Source: Prevotellaceae bacterium
GTDB taxonomy: Bacteria; Bacteroidota; Bacteroidia; Bacteroidales; Muribaculaceae
Assembly: GCA_021772015.1 (NCBI GenBank)
Contig: JAETNS010000007.1
Coordinates: 80,877 to 144,876, forward strand
Direction: 5' to 3'
DNA: 64,000 bases
In this document: in pieces, positions 26,914 through 35,874 of the stretch
How positions within the stretch are numbered: the first letter of the stretch is position 1
Layout of the letters: the number at the start of each line of letters is the position of its first letter
The notes under the pieces: model-generated
Database searches by the model: none
The model's input: only the letters and a program-made list of their open reading frames with translations
Told to the model about the DNA's origin: nothing
Translations under genes and position numbers: made by a program

Positions 26914-27525
26914 CTATGATTTTGAGACCATCCGATAGAATTCCTCCCGAAGGGAGCTGTCTTTTGAGAAAATACCGGAATAATGAGTGGTCACTGTGGA
27001 GGCAAGTTGCTTCTCTACCCCACGCATCTGCATACACAGGTGGGAGGCCCGGCATATGGCGATCACACCAAGCGGATGCAACGCATCTTCCACTGCCTTG
27101 CATATCTCGGCGGTCATCCGTTCCTGGACCTGCAGTTTACGGGCGACAGCATTCACGACACGGGCAAGTTTGCTTAACCCGACAATCTTTCCGTCAGGGA
27201 CATACCCTACAGATACGGTCCCGAAAAAAGGCAATACATGATGCTCGCAAAGCGAATAGAATTCAATATCCCTGACGACTACCATCTGCGAACCATCATG
27301 AGTGAACAATGCTTTCCGCATTACATCAGATGGATCGCCCGAGCGGTTGCCGGATGTACAATACCACAATGCGCGGGCGGCCCTCGAAGGGGTCTTCAAC
27401 AATCCCTCACGGGATGGGTCCTCCCCTATAAGTTTCAGAATAGCCTCATAGTGGGAAGCTATCTCTGAAATCACCTTTCTCTCGTCAGGGGTCGCTCCTT
27501 CCGGGAAATCGTCGTCTTGACTCAT
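26914..27525 (-). CDS. folE: GTP cyclohydrolase I
   Basis: 203 residues from ATG 27525 (MSQDDDFPEG); a longer TTG start at 27564 would read through repeat sequence and is rejected. Converts GTP to 7,8-dihydroneopterin triphosphate, the first step of folate synthesis. Motifs are YSLCEHHVLPFFG with a zinc Cys/His pair, GLSKLARVV, QVQERMT and the second zinc cysteine in CRASHLCMQMRG. It sits between the SPOR protein and DedA genes. Confidence 0.95.
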   Translation of the reverse strand: MSQDDDFPEGATPDERKVISEIASHYEAILKLIGEDPSREGLLKTPSRAARALWYCTSGNRSGDPSDVMRKALFTHDGSQMVVVRDIEFYSLCEHHVLPFFGTVSVGYVPDGKIVGLSKLARVVNAVARKLQVQERMTAEICKAVEDALHPLGVIAICRASHLCMQMRGVEKQLASTVTTHYSGIFSKDSSLREEFYRMVSKS

Positions 27526-27549
27526 CGAAATATAAGATAACTGGAGGAA

Positions 27550-27564
27550 TAAGTAACTGTTCAA
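27550..27564. repeat. Solitary repeat end at the SPOR stop codon
   Basis: TAAGTAACTGTTCAA is identical to the first 15 bases of the right end (reverse complement) of the 5152-5336 element. The TGA stop of the SPOR gene (27561-27563, minus strand) lies inside it. The homology stops abruptly after these 15 bases. Confidence 0.5.
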
Positions 27565-28061
27565 CGGGCATTGATGCGGTCACGGACTACCCTGACCTCT
27601 TTGGCATATCCGGGGAAAGCGCGACGGATGTCAGAAGCGGCTTTTTCCGCCTCGGCCTGCGTCCGGAAGTCACCTACCCGGAGCCTCCAGTATGGGGACG
27701 CATAAGCCACATATGTCATCATGGATGGGAAACGGCGGCCGATCGCGCGCTCCCGCTGCCTGGCTTCCCCTTTGGCGACGCGTTGATTGTTGTCGGCATA
27801 TACCTGCACACGATACCCGACAATCTTGCCTCGTGAGCGTTGGACAGGAATCTCTTTTTCCTCTTCACCGGCTTCCTCATCAGAAACTTCCTCTGAAACC
27901 ACACCCTCTGTCTGTCGCAGGCGTTCGGCCAAAGCCTGGGGTTGCTCGACGGTAACGGTCGATCCGGGACGATTCAGATTCTCCACTATGTCTGCCAAGA
28001 GAGAACCTGTCGAGAGGAAGAGGAGGAGAATTATGACATATATGCGGGAAAGCGGATTCAT
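27561..28061 (-). CDS. SPOR-domain protein with signal peptide
   Basis: 166 residues from ATG 28061 (MNPLSRIYVIILLLF). A longer frame from 28112 would start inside a hairpin and is rejected. A signal peptide ends near residue 24. An acidic, Glu-rich linker (EEVSDEEAGEEEKEI) leads to a C-terminal SPOR domain (about 90-165: GYRVQVYADNN, YWRLRVGDFRTQAEAE). SPOR domains bind denuded glycan strands at division sites. It is separated from tpiA by a strong hairpin. Its stop codon overlaps a repeat end. Confidence 0.85.
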   Translation of the reverse strand: MNPLSRIYVIILLLFLSTGSLLADIVENLNRPGSTVTVEQPQALAERLRQTEGVVSEEVSDEEAGEEEKEIPVQRSRGKIVGYRVQVYADNNQRVAKGEARQRERAIGRRFPSMMTYVAYASPYWRLRVGDFRTQAEAEKAASDIRRAFPGYAKEVRVVRDRINAR

Positions 28062-28084
28062 GCTGGCAACTCTGGTTACTTGAA

Positions 28085-28126
28085 AAAGGCATGCGGGGAA
28101 AGGGCATGGCAAGCCCTTTCCCGCAT
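28085..28126 (-). terminator. Terminator of tpiA
   Basis: On the minus strand ATGCGGGAAAGGGC and GCCCTTTCCCCGCAT pair with one bulged base around a short loop (plus-strand arms 28091-28105 and 28113-28126). The 3' side is followed by GCCTTTTTC, a T-tract in the leftward direction. Confidence 0.75.
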
Positions 28127-28145
28127 ACCGGTTGTTAAAGCGTTT

Positions 28146-28901
28146 TTAGAAAGCTGTGACGATTCCCATGAAGGAAGCGCAATCAAGAGCTGCGCCACCG
28201 ATGAGGCCTCCGTCTACGTCAGGCTTGCTGAATATCTCCTTGGCGTTGGAGGGCTTGCAGCTGCCGCCATAGAGGATAGAGCAGTTTTCAGCCACTTCAT
28301 TGCCATACTTGCCTGCGATGACCGAACGGATGTGGGCGTGCATCTCCTCGGCCTGCTCTGCGGTTGCAGTCTTGCCGGTGCCGATAGCCCAAACCGGCTC
28401 ATAAGCGAGGATGAGTTTGCCGAAGTCTTCAGCTGAAAGGTCGAAAAGGGCCTCTTCGATCTGCTTGGTCACGACATCAAGGAATGTGCCGTTCTCACGC
28501 TCCTCGAGCACCTCTCCGATACAGAAGATCGGGGTAAGGTTCTCGGCCAGGGCGAGATTTACCTTGGTCTTGAGGATCTCGGAGGTCTCGCCGTAATACT
28601 GGCGACGCTCGGAATGGCCGAGTATGACATATCCGGCACCGGTCGAAGCCACCATTGGAGCCGAAACCTCGCCGGTATAGGCACCTTTCACATGATCAGC
28701 GCAGTTTTCCGCTCCGAGACCGAGCTTGGAGGAATCGATAACGCCGGCGACTGAAGCCAGATGGGTAAAGGGGACGCAAATAACGACATCACACTTTGCG
28801 TCAATGCCCTTGAGGGCTTCGTTCACATCTTTGGCCAAGCCCACACCTTCGGCGAGGGTGGTGTTCATTTTCCAGTTGCCTGCTACGATATTTTTTCTCA
28901 T
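28146..28901 (-). CDS. tpiA: Triosephosphate isomerase
   Basis: 251 residues from ATG 28901 ([13 protein letters not shown]). It interconverts dihydroxyacetone phosphate and glyceraldehyde-3-phosphate in glycolysis. Catalytic elements are visible: Lys in GNWKMN, His in ILGHSERR, Glu in [14 protein letters not shown], and the phosphate-binding YGGS(C)KP and [10 protein letters not shown] strong terminator follows. Confidence 0.97.
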   Translation of the reverse strand: MRKNIVAGNWKMNTTLAEGVGLAKDVNEALKGIDAKCDVVICVPFTHLASVAGVIDSSKLGLGAENCADHVKGAYTGEVSAPMVASTGAGYVILGHSERRQYYGETSEILKTKVNLALAENLTPIFCIGEVLEERENGTFLDVVTKQIEEALFDLSAEDFGKLILAYEPVWAIGTGKTATAEQAEEMHAHIRSVIAGKYGNEVAENCSILYGGSCKPSNAKEIFSKPDVDGGLIGGAALDCASFMGIVTAF

Positions 28902-28951
28902 GATTATAATGGAGTTTGTTATGGTTGAGGTTACTGATGGCCGTGCAGGTA

Positions 28952-30337
28952 TCATTGCCCGTCATGACCATTCTCTGATTTTGCCTGCAAATTTACGGCT
29001 TTTTTTTGATAAATTCTCCTAATTCTTGCAGAAACAGCCAGAACTATATTTTGGAAAAGATAAAGCAGCAACAAAGTCACCCCAAAGACTCCTGTAAGAG
29101 CTTTGAGCCAATATGAAGGCTCGGGAGCCATCCTCCTGAGCAGATCTTTGCCGGAAGGACCCTTATCCATGATATCACCGTCAATCGAGCTGAGGGTATA
29201 TTTGGCGGTGACCCGGCCGTCATGAAGTTCGACAAGAGACATAGTCCCGCGTGAAAGCTCTTTAAGTTTGGTGTCTTCCGCGGAGTATATCTCATATGAA
29301 GCCATCGAGACATCCTTCCAGTAGTCCATTCCCCTCCGGTCGGCTGCGATGACACAGGCCATCCTGACATCGGAGGTATCTGCCCATTGTTTCAGTTCGT
29401 TAAGGAAATATGTGTATGAGATATCGATACGGCGAGGTTCAGGTATGACAACCAGCAATTCCGTTCCCTCTCCTGTCACAGCTTCTGACGTGACATCGTC
29501 CCCCTCACGGTCGTATACCACAAAATCAGATCCTTTCTCATGCTTGATGTCCTCATCACAAGACTCAACACGGTCAATAAAGGTCCAGGTCGAATCGGGA
29601 AGGTTGTCTATGGTGAACTCCTGTCGGTGACCCTCCTTTTCGTAAATGAAAATCATGTCGGACTCATCGAAGTCCTCATCATCCGGATCAGCATCCAATT
29701 GGCTTTCATCATCCGCTACGGTTGTATCCCTATCAATGAGATAGCTTCCTATGGGATAGGGACGGAAATCTGCCATCGGCTGTACGTTATAACCATATAG
29801 GGATACTATTATAAAGTAAAGCGATATCCATGCCCCGACAATCCATTGTATGGCTGGCTTGAACATCGCCGCCTTCAGACGGGAATTGAAAACCAACAGG
29901 AACAGCAAGCCTGCAGTTATCAGGATGTTTTTTATGAAAGTCCAGGTGTTGGATATGACCCAGAAATCGCCGAAACACCCACAATCACTGACAGGATTGG
30001 CGATCGCTATATAAGCCGTCAGCGGCAACATGACAACCATCATTGCCGTCAATGCCCAGACTGCCACCCGTTTATAGCAGCCCAAAGCCAAAAGGAAACC
30101 GAACACGAACTCATACCCGGAGATCAACATCGCGGCCATCAGCACCAATGACCGGGGCTGGCTCATATCCCAGACGCCGAGATAATCCTCTATCTTGAAT
30201 ATGAAGCCCCACAGATCAATCCCCTTTACGAGTCCTGACATGACGAACAAAGCCCCCAGGAGGAGCCTTGTCACCCATATCACTGCCGGGAACCAACGGC
30301 TTCCGGCAATCCTGTCTACGTGACTGACAGTCTTCAT
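28952..30337 (-). CDS. DoxX/MauE-type membrane protein with large soluble domain
   Basis: 461 residues. Four membrane helices near the N-terminus (about 19-38, 64-86, 92-112, 128-150) form a DoxX/MauE-like core with the conserved CGCFG (C119, C121). A fifth helix is near 158-182. A soluble, acidic domain (about 190-420) follows, whose second half has a thioredoxin-like strand order but no CxxC. A final helix lies near 425-445. MauE-like proteins support redox or disulfide chemistry at the membrane. The exact role is unknown. It lies between the DUF1599 gene and tpiA. Confidence 0.75.
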   Translation of the reverse strand: MKTVSHVDRIAGSRWFPAVIWVTRLLLGALFVMSGLVKGIDLWGFIFKIEDYLGVWDMSQPRSLVLMAAMLISGYEFVFGFLLALGCYKRVAVWALTAMMVVMLPLTAYIAIANPVSDCGCFGDFWVISNTWTFIKNILITAGLLFLLVFNSRLKAAMFKPAIQWIVGAWISLYFIIVSLYGYNVQPMADFRPYPIGSYLIDRDTTVADDESQLDADPDDEDFDESDMIFIYEKEGHRQEFTIDNLPDSTWTFIDRVESCDEDIKHEKGSDFVVYDREGDDVTSEAVTGEGTELLVVIPEPRRIDISYTYFLNELKQWADTSDVRMACVIAADRRGMDYWKDVSMASYEIYSAEDTKLKELSRGTMSLVELHDGRVTAKYTLSSIDGDIMDKGPSGKDLLRRMAPEPSYWLKALTGVFGVTLLLLYLFQNIVLAVSARIRRIYQKKAVNLQAKSENGHDGQ

Positions 30338-30372
30338 TTAGTCCAAATTACTGATTAATAGGATTTTAATAG

Positions 30373-30393
30373 CATCTGTTATTAAACATCCTC
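30373..30393. repeat. End fragment of the second repeat family
   Basis: On the minus strand GAGGATGTTTAATAACAGATG matches 20 of 21 bases of the element end at 63861-63881. It lies between the DoxX and DUF1599 genes, 19 bases from an end of the first repeat family. Confidence 0.5.
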
Positions 30394-30412
30394 TAAACAA
30401 CTGATCAAATCG

Positions 30413-30444
30413 GTCAATATAAAATAATTTTGAGCAGTTACTTA
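30413..30444. repeat. Repeat end forming the stop of the DUF1599 gene
   Basis: This 32-base stretch matches 5305-5336 at 30 positions, from GTCAATAT to CAGTTACTTA. The minus-strand codons GAT-AAG-TAA that end the DUF1599 protein lie partly within it, so the stop codon belongs to the repeat. No second end of the same element is visible in this gap. Confidence 0.6.
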
Positions 30445-31049
30445 TCAGTATCTCTATCGGAACCTGTCTCTTCCGCCAGCTTTATAAGCCCGAAAATCGC
30501 GTAATTGATCATATCCTGATAATTCGCGTCAACCCCCTCAGAGACTTCCGTATGCCCCATGTTATCCTCGATCTCCTTGGTGCGCATGAGCTTCATGAGT
30601 ATGAGGTCGGTGTATGAGCTTACACGCATCTTCCTCCACGCCTCGTTATAGTCATGGTTCTTTGCCAACATGACCTCACGGGTAGCCGCCATATTGCGGT
30701 CATACAAGGCCAACGCCTCATCGGGAGTAAGATCCTTGCGATCGGCATATCCCAGCTGAAGTTGTATCAGACCGATTATACCGTAATTGACAATAGCCCG
30801 GAACGCGTCATCAACCGGCTCGTCGACCCGGCTCTCCCCTTTTGTCTCCAGAGACCTGATCCTGTCAGCCTTGATAAGAATCTGGTCGGTGACGGCCGTA
30901 GGACGCATCAATCGCCACGAAGCACCATAATCCCGAAGTTTGGAGGCGTACACCTCGCGACATTCCATGATGGCCTTGTCAAACTGTTTCTCGGTCTTGG
31001 GGAAATCCGGCACTCCGGGATTGGCTGAACGGTCAGTAGGGTTGCTCAT
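30438..31049 (-). CDS. DUF1599 protein with two tandem copies of the domain
   Basis: 203 residues from ATG 31049 (MSNPTDRSANPG). The protein contains the DUF1599 (nucleotide-modification-associated domain 1) module twice. Copy one is about 25-105 (CREVYASKLRDYGASWRLMR, DQILIKADRI, NYGIIGLIQL). Copy two is about 118-195 (TREVMLAKNHDYNEAWRKMR, DLILMKLMRT, NYAIFGLIKL). The conserved (R/H)DY and W..MR residues occur in both. The domain is associated with nucleotide metabolism or DNA modification in phages; the biochemical activity is unproven. Both its start and its stop coincide with repeat ends. Confidence 0.8.
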   Translation of the reverse strand: MSNPTDRSANPGVPDFPKTEKQFDKAIMECREVYASKLRDYGASWRLMRPTAVTDQILIKADRIRSLETKGESRVDEPVDDAFRAIVNYGIIGLIQLQLGYADRKDLTPDEALALYDRNMAATREVMLAKNHDYNEAWRKMRVSSYTDLILMKLMRTKEIEDNMGHTEVSEGVDANYQDMINYAIFGLIKLAEETGSDRDTDK

Positions 31050-31069
31050 AAGTAACTGTCCAATTTTTT
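31049..31069. repeat. Repeat end forming the leader of the DUF1599 gene
   Basis: TAAGTAACTGTCCAATTTTTT resembles the 5152-5336 element end. It spans from the start codon of the DUF1599 gene to about the predicted transcription start, so the whole short leader is repeat-like. Confidence 0.45.
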
Positions 31070-31074
31070 CCCTG

Positions 31075-31082
31075 CAAAGATA
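31075..31082 (-). promoter_or_regulatory. -7 box for the DUF1599 gene
   Basis: The minus strand reads TATCTTTG (TAnnTTTG), 25 bases before the ATG at 31049. It is divergent from the menD box. Confidence 0.5.
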
Positions 31083-31104
31083 CGAAATTTCCTCCATTTT
31101 TCTT

Positions 31105-31112
31105 TAAATTTG
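31105..31112 (+). promoter_or_regulatory. -7 box for the menDBCE operon
   Basis: TAAATTTG matches TAnnTTTG and ends seven bases before the menD ATG at 31120, implying a leaderless or nearly leaderless transcript. Confidence 0.5.
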
Positions 31113-31119
31113 CACTGAA

Positions 31120-32784
31120 ATGGCCAATTGCATCAAAGAAACCGCCCATATGCTTGCCCGTGCCCTGGAGGCGTACGGGATTACTGACATATTTTCCTCT
31201 CCAGGATCGCGCAACGCCCCGTTGATTGTCGCATTGCAGCGCATGACCGGACTGACTGTCAGGCCAGTCATCGACGAACGGTCGGCGGCTTTCATTGCCT
31301 TGGGGTATTCCTCCATATCCAGGAAAGCGACGGTGGTTGTATGCACATCCGGCACGGCGTTGCTCAACTACGGTCCGGCGGTAGCGGAAGCCTATTACAG
31401 GAAAATACCGCTGATCGTAGTCTCCGCCGACCGCCCGGCTCATTGGATCGGGCAGGATGACAGCCAGACGCTCCTCCAGCCGGGAGCATTGGCCAACATT
31501 GTCAAGAAAACATATCACCTGAAAGGGGAGATCGACAACGACAGGGAACGCTGGATGGTCAACAGGACGCTCAACGAGGCGTTGCAGACCGCCATCACAG
31601 GGCGACCGGGGCCCGTACATTTAAATATCTCTTTCGATGAGCCTCTGGTCGGGGAGAGCGAGATGACCGACACGACCGATTTCCGTAAAATAGGTCTTCT
31701 GCTGCCCCTGCGCAAACTATCTACAGAAGATGCCAAGCGGCTCGCTTCAGAGGCTTCCGAAAAGAATGTGTTGATTGTCGGCGGCTTCTGCCCTCCCTCC
31801 TCCGAGATTAACCGCGCATTCGCCAAACTCACCGGATTGCCGTGGGTCACGGTGGTCGCGGATGCTCTCGCTAATCTAAATGCGACCGATGTGCTGTCTC
31901 GTCCTGATCTTTTCATGGACTCCGAGTTGCTTGGGAAACCCTCTTCCCGTCCCACCTTGCTTATCACATTCGGTGGAAGCCTGCTGTCAAGGAAGCTGAA
32001 AGAATATCTGCGGAAAACAGAGATAAAAGAGCATTGGCATGTGGGATGCAATGACTCATTGATAGATTCATACTTTTCCCTGACCCAAAGGATAGAAATT
32101 GACGAGAAAGAGTTTTTCCCGCGTTTCGCAAACGCGATGGAATATATAGGCCGCTCCCGGAAAGAAACGGGAAACGACACCTCTTCCTTCAAAGCTTTAT
32201 GGCATGAGGCGGCATTCCTCGCGGAGGAGAAGGAAAGGGCTATGAAAAAGAGGATCGATTGGTCTGCACACAGTGCCATACATACTCTCCTGTCATCGCT
32301 TCCCAAGGAGTGGAACCTGCAACTCAGCAACGGGTTGACCCCGCGCGTGGCCATGACAGGCGACGCGTGCCGCTTCCATCGCCGCGACTGCAACCGAGGC
32401 GTAAGCGGAATCGACGGATCAGTATCCACTGCCTTAGGGGCATCGTTGGCCTACAACGGAACTACCGTCTTGCTGACAGGAGACATGTCGATGCAATATG
32501 ACATGGCTGCATTAAGCTCACCTCTTATTTCAAAGAGACTGAAAATAGTGGTGATCAACAACGGAGGAGGAGGAATATTCAGAAGAATACAATCGACACG
32601 TAATCTTCCTGAACTGGAACGGTATTTCGTCTGCGAGACAAGGCTTCCTTTAAAACAACTCGCGGCGGCCTACGGACTTGCCTATTTCAAAGCCGCAAGT
32701 TTTCAGGAACTGGCGACCTCGATACCTGGATTCATCAACGAGCAAACCCGGCCTGCCCTGATGGAAATCCAGGCAATGACATAG
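31120..32784 (+). CDS. menD: SEPHCHC synthase MenD
   Basis: 554 residues. A thiamine-diphosphate enzyme that joins 2-oxoglutarate-derived succinic semialdehyde to isochorismate, the second step of menaquinone synthesis. Visible features are SSPGSRNAPLIVALQ (substrate loop near residue 25), the glutamate in VIDERSAAF, RPAHWIGQDDSQTL, and the ThDP motif beginning TGDMSMQYDMAAL and ending VVINNGGGGIF. It heads menD-menB-menC-menE. The isochorismate supplier menF is at 7630. Confidence 0.95.
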   Translation: MANCIKETAHMLARALEAYGITDIFSSPGSRNAPLIVALQRMTGLTVRPVIDERSAAFIALGYSSISRKATVVVCTSGTALLNYGPAVAEAYYRKIPLIVVSADRPAHWIGQDDSQTLLQPGALANIVKKTYHLKGEIDNDRERWMVNRTLNEALQTAITGRPGPVHLNISFDEPLVGESEMTDTTDFRKIGLLLPLRKLSTEDAKRLASEASEKNVLIVGGFCPPSSEINRAFAKLTGLPWVTVVADALANLNATDVLSRPDLFMDSELLGKPSSRPTLLITFGGSLLSRKLKEYLRKTEIKEHWHVGCNDSLIDSYFSLTQRIEIDEKEFFPRFANAMEYIGRSRKETGNDTSSFKALWHEAAFLAEEKERAMKKRIDWSAHSAIHTLLSSLPKEWNLQLSNGLTPRVAMTGDACRFHRRDCNRGVSGIDGSVSTALGASLAYNGTTVLLTGDMSMQYDMAALSSPLISKRLKIVVINNGGGGIFRRIQSTRNLPELERYFVCETRLPLKQLAAAYGLAYFKAASFQELATSIPGFINEQTRPALMEIQAMT

Positions 32785-32829
32785 CCTCGAGAATGACAAC
32801 TGCGAAAACATAAATTCATATCCCATAAT

Positions 32830-33654
32830 ATGATGAAACGAGACTGGAAAACCATAAAGAAATATGAGGATATCCTTTTCGAGCAATTCGGAGGAATCGC
32901 AAAAATAACAATCAATCGCCCGGAAGTCTACAACGCTTTCCGCCCGCAGACAAATTTCGAGATGCTTGACGCGATGAATTATTGTCGGGCGACCCCGGAA
33001 ATCGGTGTCATAATACTTACAGGGACAGGAGACAAGGCGTTTTGCTCCGGCGGAGACCAGCATTACAAAGGCTTGGGAGGATATGTGGACGCGGATGGCA
33101 CACCCCGCCTGAACGTGCTTGAACTTCACAAGGCGATCCGTTCCATACCCAAGCCTGTGATCGCCATGGTCAACGGCTACGCAATCGGAGGCGGGAACGT
33201 GCTGAATGTAGTGTGTGATCTTTCCATCGCCTCGGAAAACGCTCGCTTTGGCCAGACCGGACCGAAAGTCGGGAGTTTTGACGCCGGATTCGGCTCCTCC
33301 TACCTGGCCCGTTGTGTGGGGCAGAAGAAAGCCCGCGAGATATGGTATCTTTGCCGGCAATACACCGCAAAAGAAGCCCTCGACATGGGGATGATAAACG
33401 CCGTCGTCCCATTTGACCGTCTCGAAGACGAGACTGTAGAATGGTGTGAGACAATCCTGCAACGTTCCCCAATGGCAATACGAATGATCAAACGCGCGCT
33501 CAACGCCGAACTTGACGGTCAGGCCGGATTGATGGAGTTTGCCGGAGACGCGACCCTGCTTTACTACCTCATGCCGGAAGCACAGGAGGGGAAAAACGCT
33601 TTCCTTGAAAAACGCGCGCCGGATTTCGGGCAGTTCCCCAAATTTCCCGGCTGA
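32830..33654 (+). CDS. menB: 1,4-Dihydroxy-2-naphthoyl-CoA synthase
   Basis: 274 residues, crotonase fold. It closes the second ring of the naphthoquinone from o-succinylbenzoyl-CoA. Diagnostic stretches are [21 protein letters not shown] (oxyanion hole), and [20 protein letters not shown]. The C-terminal FLEKRAPDF is typical. Its TGA shares a base with the menC ATG (TGATG), so the two are translationally coupled. Confidence 0.96.
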   Translation: MMKRDWKTIKKYEDILFEQFGGIAKITINRPEVYNAFRPQTNFEMLDAMNYCRATPEIGVIILTGTGDKAFCSGGDQHYKGLGGYVDADGTPRLNVLELHKAIRSIPKPVIAMVNGYAIGGGNVLNVVCDLSIASENARFGQTGPKVGSFDAGFGSSYLARCVGQKKAREIWYLCRQYTAKEALDMGMINAVVPFDRLEDETVEWCETILQRSPMAIRMIKRALNAELDGQAGLMEFAGDATLLYYLMPEAQEGKNAFLEKRAPDFGQFPKFPG

Positions 33655-34691
33655 TGGATATCAGCTGGGAAAGATATACCCTCCGCTTCCGTGAGAGAGC
33701 CATCACTTCGCGCGACACCATGACGGAGAAAACCACATGGCTCGTGAGAATCCGCTCGGAAGAAATTCCGGGAGGGGAAGCGGTCGGAGAGGCGGCTATG
33801 TTCAAAGGGCTTAGCCAGGAGGATTCACCTTCATACGAGGAGCAACTTGACCAAGCCTGCAGAAAAGCATCATCATGCGGTTCGCTGGCTGAAGCTGTCA
33901 GGTCATTGCCCGAAGTGTCGTCAATACGGTTCGGCTTTGAATCCGCGTTGTTACGTTCAGGGCTTCACACAACCACAGGCAAGGAACAGCGATGGCTACA
34001 AGGTCAAGAAGGAATACGTATAAACGGCCTGGTATGGATGGGCGACAAACCTACGATGAAGCGACGCATAAGGGAGAAACTTGACAACGGATTCCATTGT
34101 GTGAAGCTGAAAATCGGAGGAATACGGTTTGAGGAGGAGCTGGAGCTGATCGCTGACATCCGGCAGGAATTTTCTCCCGATGACATTGAGCTACGTCTCG
34201 ATGCCAATGGTGGATTCACTCCACAAGATGCCTTGAACCGCCTTGAACGCTTGTCGAAGTTCGGAATACATTCCATCGAACAACCGATAAAACCGGGACA
34301 ATATGAGGAGATGAACAGGATATGCCTCCAATCACCCATCGATATCGCCCTCGACGAGGAGTTGATCGGATTCAAGAGTCGGGATGAGAAAATAATGATT
34401 CTTGACATGATATCCCCGAAATACATCATTCTCAAACCGTCGCTATGCGGAGGTTTCAATGAGGCTGAAGAATGGATCTCACTCGCCGGAGCGAAAGGGA
34501 TCGGATGGTGGGCTACCTCCGCGCTTGAATCAAACATCGGCTTGGAGGCGTTAGGGATCTGGACTGCATCACTGCAGCCGAAAATGCCTCAAGGTCTCGG
34601 GACGGGAAATCTTTACACCAACAATTTCCCGTCTCCGCTAAAAATGCTGGGGGAAAGATTGTGGCATATCAACGATCAGACACTCAGATAA
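33654..34691 (+). CDS. menC: o-Succinylbenzoate synthase
   Basis: 345 residues, enolase superfamily. It dehydrates SHCHC to o-succinylbenzoate. Catalytic and metal residues can be placed: Lys in VKLKIGG, Asp in LRLDANGGFT, Glu in HSIEQPIKP, Asp in ALDEELIG and Lys in ILKPSLCGGF. Overlaps menB by one base. Note that it precedes menE and is separated from it by a short repeat remnant. Confidence 0.92.
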   Translation: MDISWERYTLRFRERAITSRDTMTEKTTWLVRIRSEEIPGGEAVGEAAMFKGLSQEDSPSYEEQLDQACRKASSCGSLAEAVRSLPEVSSIRFGFESALLRSGLHTTTGKEQRWLQGQEGIRINGLVWMGDKPTMKRRIREKLDNGFHCVKLKIGGIRFEEELELIADIRQEFSPDDIELRLDANGGFTPQDALNRLERLSKFGIHSIEQPIKPGQYEEMNRICLQSPIDIALDEELIGFKSRDEKIMILDMISPKYIILKPSLCGGFNEAEEWISLAGAKGIGWWATSALESNIGLEALGIWTASLQPKMPQGLGTGNLYTNNFPSPLKMLGERLWHINDQTLR

Positions 34692-34694
34692 GCC

Positions 34695-34715
34695 AAGTAA
34701 CTGTCAAAATTATTT
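34695..34715. repeat. Repeat end directly before the menE start codon
   Basis: AAGTAACTGTCAAAATTATTT equals the 5152-5336 element end minus one T. The menE ATG follows immediately. It fills nearly the whole menC-menE gap. Confidence 0.55.
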
Positions 34716-35744
34716 ATGTTCAGAGTAACATACCTGACAAAAGATGCCGGATACCGGCTGGCTGTGGAAGATTTTATCAGACAAATGGCGGATCCCTCCG
34801 ACCATATCGTCGCCCACACATCCGGCTCGACAGGTCTCCCAAAGGATATCCGGCTGTTGAAACGGGACATGGAGGTATCCGCCCTGGCAACCAACCGCCG
34901 GTTCGGAATCAACAATAATTCCCGCCTCCTGTGCCCGCTTTCCGCAAATTACATAGCGGGAAAAATGATGATCGCACGAGCCATGGCGGCTGACTGCGAG
35001 GTTGCCTTCTGCAAACCGTCAAATAATTTCTGGAGCACGCCCGAAGTGGCAAGCTACCTTAATGACGGAATCGTGGACTTGGTTCCCGTCGTTCCATCCC
35101 AATGTGGCGCGTTGCCGGATCTTGGCGGAGATACGCTGAACAGCCATCCGGCAAGACGTATCCGCAACATCATCATCGGTGGGGCTGCCATACCACAGAC
35201 AACCGAGATGGCTCTCTCAAAAGCAGCACTTGGAGAAACCGCTGTTTTCGCCACATACGGGATGACCGAGACATGTAGCCATGTAGCCCTCCGATCTATC
35301 GGAGACAATATGTTTCATGCAATGCCGGGGATATCATTTTCCGCCGACGAACGGGACTGTCTCAAGATCACAGCCGGTGATTACAGTTTCAGAGAACTAC
35401 AGACCAACGACATTGCCACGGTTATAGCAGCTGACCGCTTCATTTGGAGAGGGCGCTACGACAATGTGATCAATTCAGGCGGCATAAAGCTTTTTCCGGA
35501 AGAATTGGAAAAGAAGCTCGAGGATGTGTTGCCGGGTAGATTCTATATCAAAGGAACGCCCGATCCCAAATGGGGGGAGGCAGTCACACTTGTCGTTGAA
35601 AGGCACAAGGACAACTCTCATCTTTCTGACGGAGATATAATCTCCATATGCCATGAATGCCTCTCCCCTCTCGAAATGCCGAAAAGAATAGAATGGATAG
35701 CGGAGATTTCCTTGACACCCAACGGTAAACTGAAAAGAATTTAA
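34716..35744 (+). CDS. menE: o-Succinylbenzoate-CoA ligase (short form)
   Basis: 342 residues, AMP-forming acyl-CoA synthetase family. It activates o-succinylbenzoate as its CoA thioester for MenB. Motifs are the ATP loop HTSGSTGLPKDI, ATYGMTETCSH, the hinge RGRYDNVINSGGIKL and the C-terminal lysine loop NGKLKRI. It is shorter than typical MenE (about 450-490) because the N-terminal lobe is reduced, as seen in other Bacteroidales. The operon ends at a strong terminator 36 bases later. Confidence 0.88.
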   Translation: MFRVTYLTKDAGYRLAVEDFIRQMADPSDHIVAHTSGSTGLPKDIRLLKRDMEVSALATNRRFGINNNSRLLCPLSANYIAGKMMIARAMAADCEVAFCKPSNNFWSTPEVASYLNDGIVDLVPVVPSQCGALPDLGGDTLNSHPARRIRNIIIGGAAIPQTTEMALSKAALGETAVFATYGMTETCSHVALRSIGDNMFHAMPGISFSADERDCLKITAGDYSFRELQTNDIATVIAADRFIWRGRYDNVINSGGIKLFPEELEKKLEDVLPGRFYIKGTPDPKWGEAVTLVVERHKDNSHLSDGDIISICHECLSPLEMPKRIEWIAEISLTPNGKLKRI

Positions 35745-35779
35745 GTTCGCGATTGAATCTTTCTTAAAGCTTATATATC

Positions 35780-35830
35780 AAATGTTTACCCCTGCCACTG
35801 TTAACAGTGGCAGGGGTAAACATTTTTATT
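35780..35830. terminator. Very strong bidirectional terminator between menE and buk
   Basis: A perfect inverted repeat of 23-base arms: AAATGTTTACCCCTGCCACT (extended by GTT) pairs with AACAGTGGCAGGGGTAAACA (extended by TTT) at 35780-35825, followed by TTATT. The arms are A-rich upstream and T-rich downstream in both directions, so it can end both convergent units. Confidence 0.9.
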
Positions 35831-35874
35831 AATACCATATAACATTCCTAATTCATATGGTTATGTGGTCTGCT

